Positions 3,372 to 5,302 of a stretch of DNA of 5,302 nt are shown here, piece after piece. Every line of letters starts with the position of its first letter. Position 1 is the stretch's first letter. Made by a program: the position numbers and the translations under genes. Under the pieces are notes generated by a model. The model saw only the letters and a list, made by a program, of their open reading frames with translations. It did no database searches and was not told the origin of the DNA. The stretch spans positions 1-5,302 of the forward strand of contig ONLC01000167.1 in NCBI GenBank assembly GCA_900318545.1. Direction: 5' to 3'. This DNA comes from an uncultured Eubacteriales bacterium (GTDB taxonomy: Bacteria; Bacillota; Clostridia; Oscillospirales; Ruminococcaceae).

Positions 3372-5302
3372 ATGAGTGCTAAAATAGAAAATACAAATAA
3401 TAATCAAATTTTTCCGTATATCAGAAATATTGCGGTTATGTTTTTATGCATTATTATTAATATTGCCGGCAGACAGCTTTCATCATTCTTTGATCTGCCG
3501 GGCTGGTTCGATACTTACGGAACGTTTTTTACAGCTTATTCTATGGGACCCTTTGCAGGTGCTGTAGTAGGTATTACAAGCAATATTATTATATCGTTCT
3601 GGATGCCCAAAGTGCTTGCTTATGCTTTGGTGAGCTGTTTTATCGGTATCGGTGTAGGCTATATGGCAAGAAAAAAGTATTTTAATACTATCTTTCACAC
3701 CATGACTATTGCGGGTGCTATAGCTGTCGGCTCAACGATAATATCCTCTGTATTAAATATTATCATGAACAATGCCAGCACCGGAAACATCTGGGGCGAC
3801 GGTGTAAGAGATTATCTGACAGAAGCAGGCCTAGGAAAGATACCTGCATTTATTATCGGTGAGTTTTACCTTGAATTCCCCGATAAGCTGCTTACTGTAA
3901 TGCTGATGTTTACAACTATTAAGCTCGTAAGAAGAAACAGAAAGAAAAAAAGCTCGGAGCTTTTGAAAAGCACCTCAGCGGCAGCTTTGGCTGTTATCAT
4001 GCTGTTCAGTATTGGTATAACTCCACTGTCAGTCTCGGCAGAGCCTGTTAATAGTGTAAATACTGATAAGAATATCCCGATATCCTATATCCAGACAATT
4101 TATAACAGCGAAAACGGCCTTACCTGCGGCCATGCTAACGATATAGCTCAGACTAATGACGGTATTCTGTGGATAGGAACTTATGCTGGTCTGTACAGAT
4201 ATAACGGAACCGAGTTTGTACTCAGAAATGACTTGGATGACGTAAGAAACGTAAACTGCCTTTATGTTGATGAGGAAGGCAGACTGTGGATAGGAACAAA
4301 TGATAACGGACTTGTAATTGTAATCAACGATGAGGTTACTAACGTACTGACTACCGAGGACGGACTGCCCTCAGACTCTATCAGGTCTATCGTTCAGAGC
4401 TCAGACGGTGAATACTATGTTGGTACATCTGACGGCATAGTTACCATGGAGCTTAAAATGGGTATAACTCAGAAAGCGGTTATACCCGAGGTCGGATATG
4501 TAAGCAGACTCTCCGCCGATGAGCATGGGCGAGTATCTGCTATAAACGCAGAGGGCTACATCTATATTCTTGAGAATGACAAGATAATAGCATCACTTGA
4601 CCCACAAACCGAAGGTGCTGATTTCAGCAGCTGCTCATTCGACTCAAAGGGCACGCTATATGTGGGAACAGTCGATGCAAAGATAGTCGAATACAGGATA
4701 TTCAAGCACGCACTGACTGCCTTCAGAACTACTGACTGCCCCAAGCTTTCAAAGATAAACTGTATTTATCCAGAGGTAAACGGTCAGACATGGATATGCT
4801 CTGACGATGGTATCGGTTATATTGATAATGACAATAGGTTTCAGAGACAGGAATCAGGAGAATTTAACCACTCGATCGAAAAAATGACTATGGACTATCA
4901 GGGCAACCTGTGGTTTGCATCATCAAGACTCGGGCTGCTGAGATTATCACGCTCGACCTTTACTGATGTGTTCGCTGATATGGGACTTAGTGCAAGCGTG
5001 GCAAACACTACGGCATTGTATAATGACTCGCTGTATATCGGAACTGATGACGGTCTGAAGATAGTTGACATGTATAACAGAACCCCTTATGAAAATGAAC
5101 TGACGAAGCTGTTTGACGGAGGACGTATAAGATGTATTATTACTGATTCAGATAATAACATCTGGATATGCAGCTACAGCGTTGGTCTTGTATGTATGGA
5201 CAGCAGCGGCAATATCTACACATTTAATGCAGATAACAGCGAGCTTGGCAACCGTGCAAGAGTCTGCTATGAAATGAACGACGGAACCATTGCTGTAAGC
5301 AC
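3372..5302 (+). CDS. Membrane sensor: ECF S-component-like domain fused to an extracytoplasmic Reg_prop beta-propeller (C-terminus outside window)
   Basis: The frame is open for 643 codons to the window edge. The ATG at 3372 has AAGGCGGAG ending 6 bases upstream. Residues 18-187 form about five hydrophobic segments (near 18-40, 50-76, 80-99, 110-132, 172-185). The stretch around 41-75 (DLPGW, DTYGTFFTAY, GPFAGAVVG) resembles ECF-transporter substrate-binding S components. Basic RRNRKKK (187-193) precedes a hydrophobic helix (203-220) ending VSA-E, like a signal peptide. Next come blade motifs of the two-component regulator propeller (Reg_prop) type, at 266 (LWIGT), 305 (LWIGT), 348 (YYVGT), about 389, 429 (LYVGT), 473 (TWICS), 513 (LWFAS), 554 (LYIGT) and 597 (IWICS), spaced 39-44 residues. 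The propeller should be extracytoplasmic and bind a ligand or partner. Reg_prop proteins usually end in a histidine kinase, GGDEF/EAL or other output domain, which is not seen here. Exact function is unknown. Confidence 0.9.
   Translation, partial: MSAKIENTNNNQIFPYIRNIAVMFLCIIINIAGRQLSSFFDLPGWFDTYGTFFTAYSMGPFAGAVVGITSNIIISFWMPKVLAYALVSCFIGIGVGYMARKKYFNTIFHTMTIAGAIAVGSTIISSVLNIIMNNASTGNIWGDGVRDYLTEAGLGKIPAFIIGEFYLEFPDKLLTVMLMFTTIKLVRRNRKKKSSELLKSTSAAALAVIMLFSIGITPLSVSAEPVNSVNTDKNIPISYIQTIYNSENGLTCGHANDIAQTNDGILWIGTYAGLYRYNGTEFVLRNDLDDVRNVNCLYVDEEGRLWIGTNDNGLVIVINDEVTNVLTTEDGLPSDSIRSIVQSSDGEYYVGTSDGIVTMELKMGITQKAVIPEVGYVSRLSADEHGRVSAINAEGYIYILENDKIIASLDPQTEGADFSSCSFDSKGTLYVGTVDAKIVEYRIFKHALTAFRTTDCPKLSKINCIYPEVNGQTWICSDDGIGYIDNDNRFQRQESGEFNHSIEKMTMDYQGNLWFASSRLGLLRLSRSTFTDVFADMGLSASVANTTALYNDSLYIGTDDGLKIVDMYNRTPYENELTKLFDGGRIRCIITDSDNNIWICSYSVGLVCMDSSGNIYTFNADNSELGNRARVCYEMNDGTIAVS

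Noticed and set aside
3483..3698. Minus-strand frames opposite the sensor gene (3483-3698, also 4562-4744)
   Set aside because: They are antisense to conserved membrane and propeller motifs with no features of their own.

Overview
The window looks like chromosomal core sequence from a low-to-mid GC Firmicute. The best guess is an anaerobic gut clostridium of the Ruminococcus/Oscillospiraceae type. That guess rests on the style of the S15 and PNPase proteins, near-consensus sigma-A promoters with 17-18 bp spacers, strong GGAGG-type ribosome binding sites and a tRNA with encoded CCA; no database search was possible. No insertion sequence, CRISPR array, integrase or phage gene is visible.

Layout: (1) On the minus strand lies the conserved rpsO-pnp pair. 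The pnp gene (1-1274, 3' part outside the window) follows rpsO (1460-1726). The 185-base gap between them holds a terminator-like hairpin, a long pnp-leader hairpin and a second hairpin that would bury the pnp ribosome binding site. (2) Positions 1727-2035 form a dense divergent regulatory region. It has two tandem rpsO promoters, an array of TGTAAA/TTTACA motifs, an rpsO leader with an attenuator-like hairpin, an AT-rich tract between opposed -35 boxes, and a consensus tRNA promoter. (3) On the plus strand come a tRNA-Leu(CAG) (2036-2122) with its own terminator, a monocistronic HAD-family phosphatase gene (2314-3186) with its own promoter and terminator, and a large sensor-type gene (3372 to beyond 5302) with its own promoter.

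How the parts work together: rpsO (ribosomal protein S15) and pnp (RNA degradation) are classically co-transcribed, and both are autoregulated in E. coli. The leaders here carry structures suggesting that each is also controlled after transcription. The plus-strand genes are separate transcription units. The most unusual gene is the last. An N-terminal multi-pass membrane domain resembling an ECF-transporter S component is fused, through a signal-peptide-like helix, to an extracytoplasmic beta-propeller of at least nine Reg_prop-like blades; the output domain lies beyond the window. It is the best candidate here for an undescribed sensing system.
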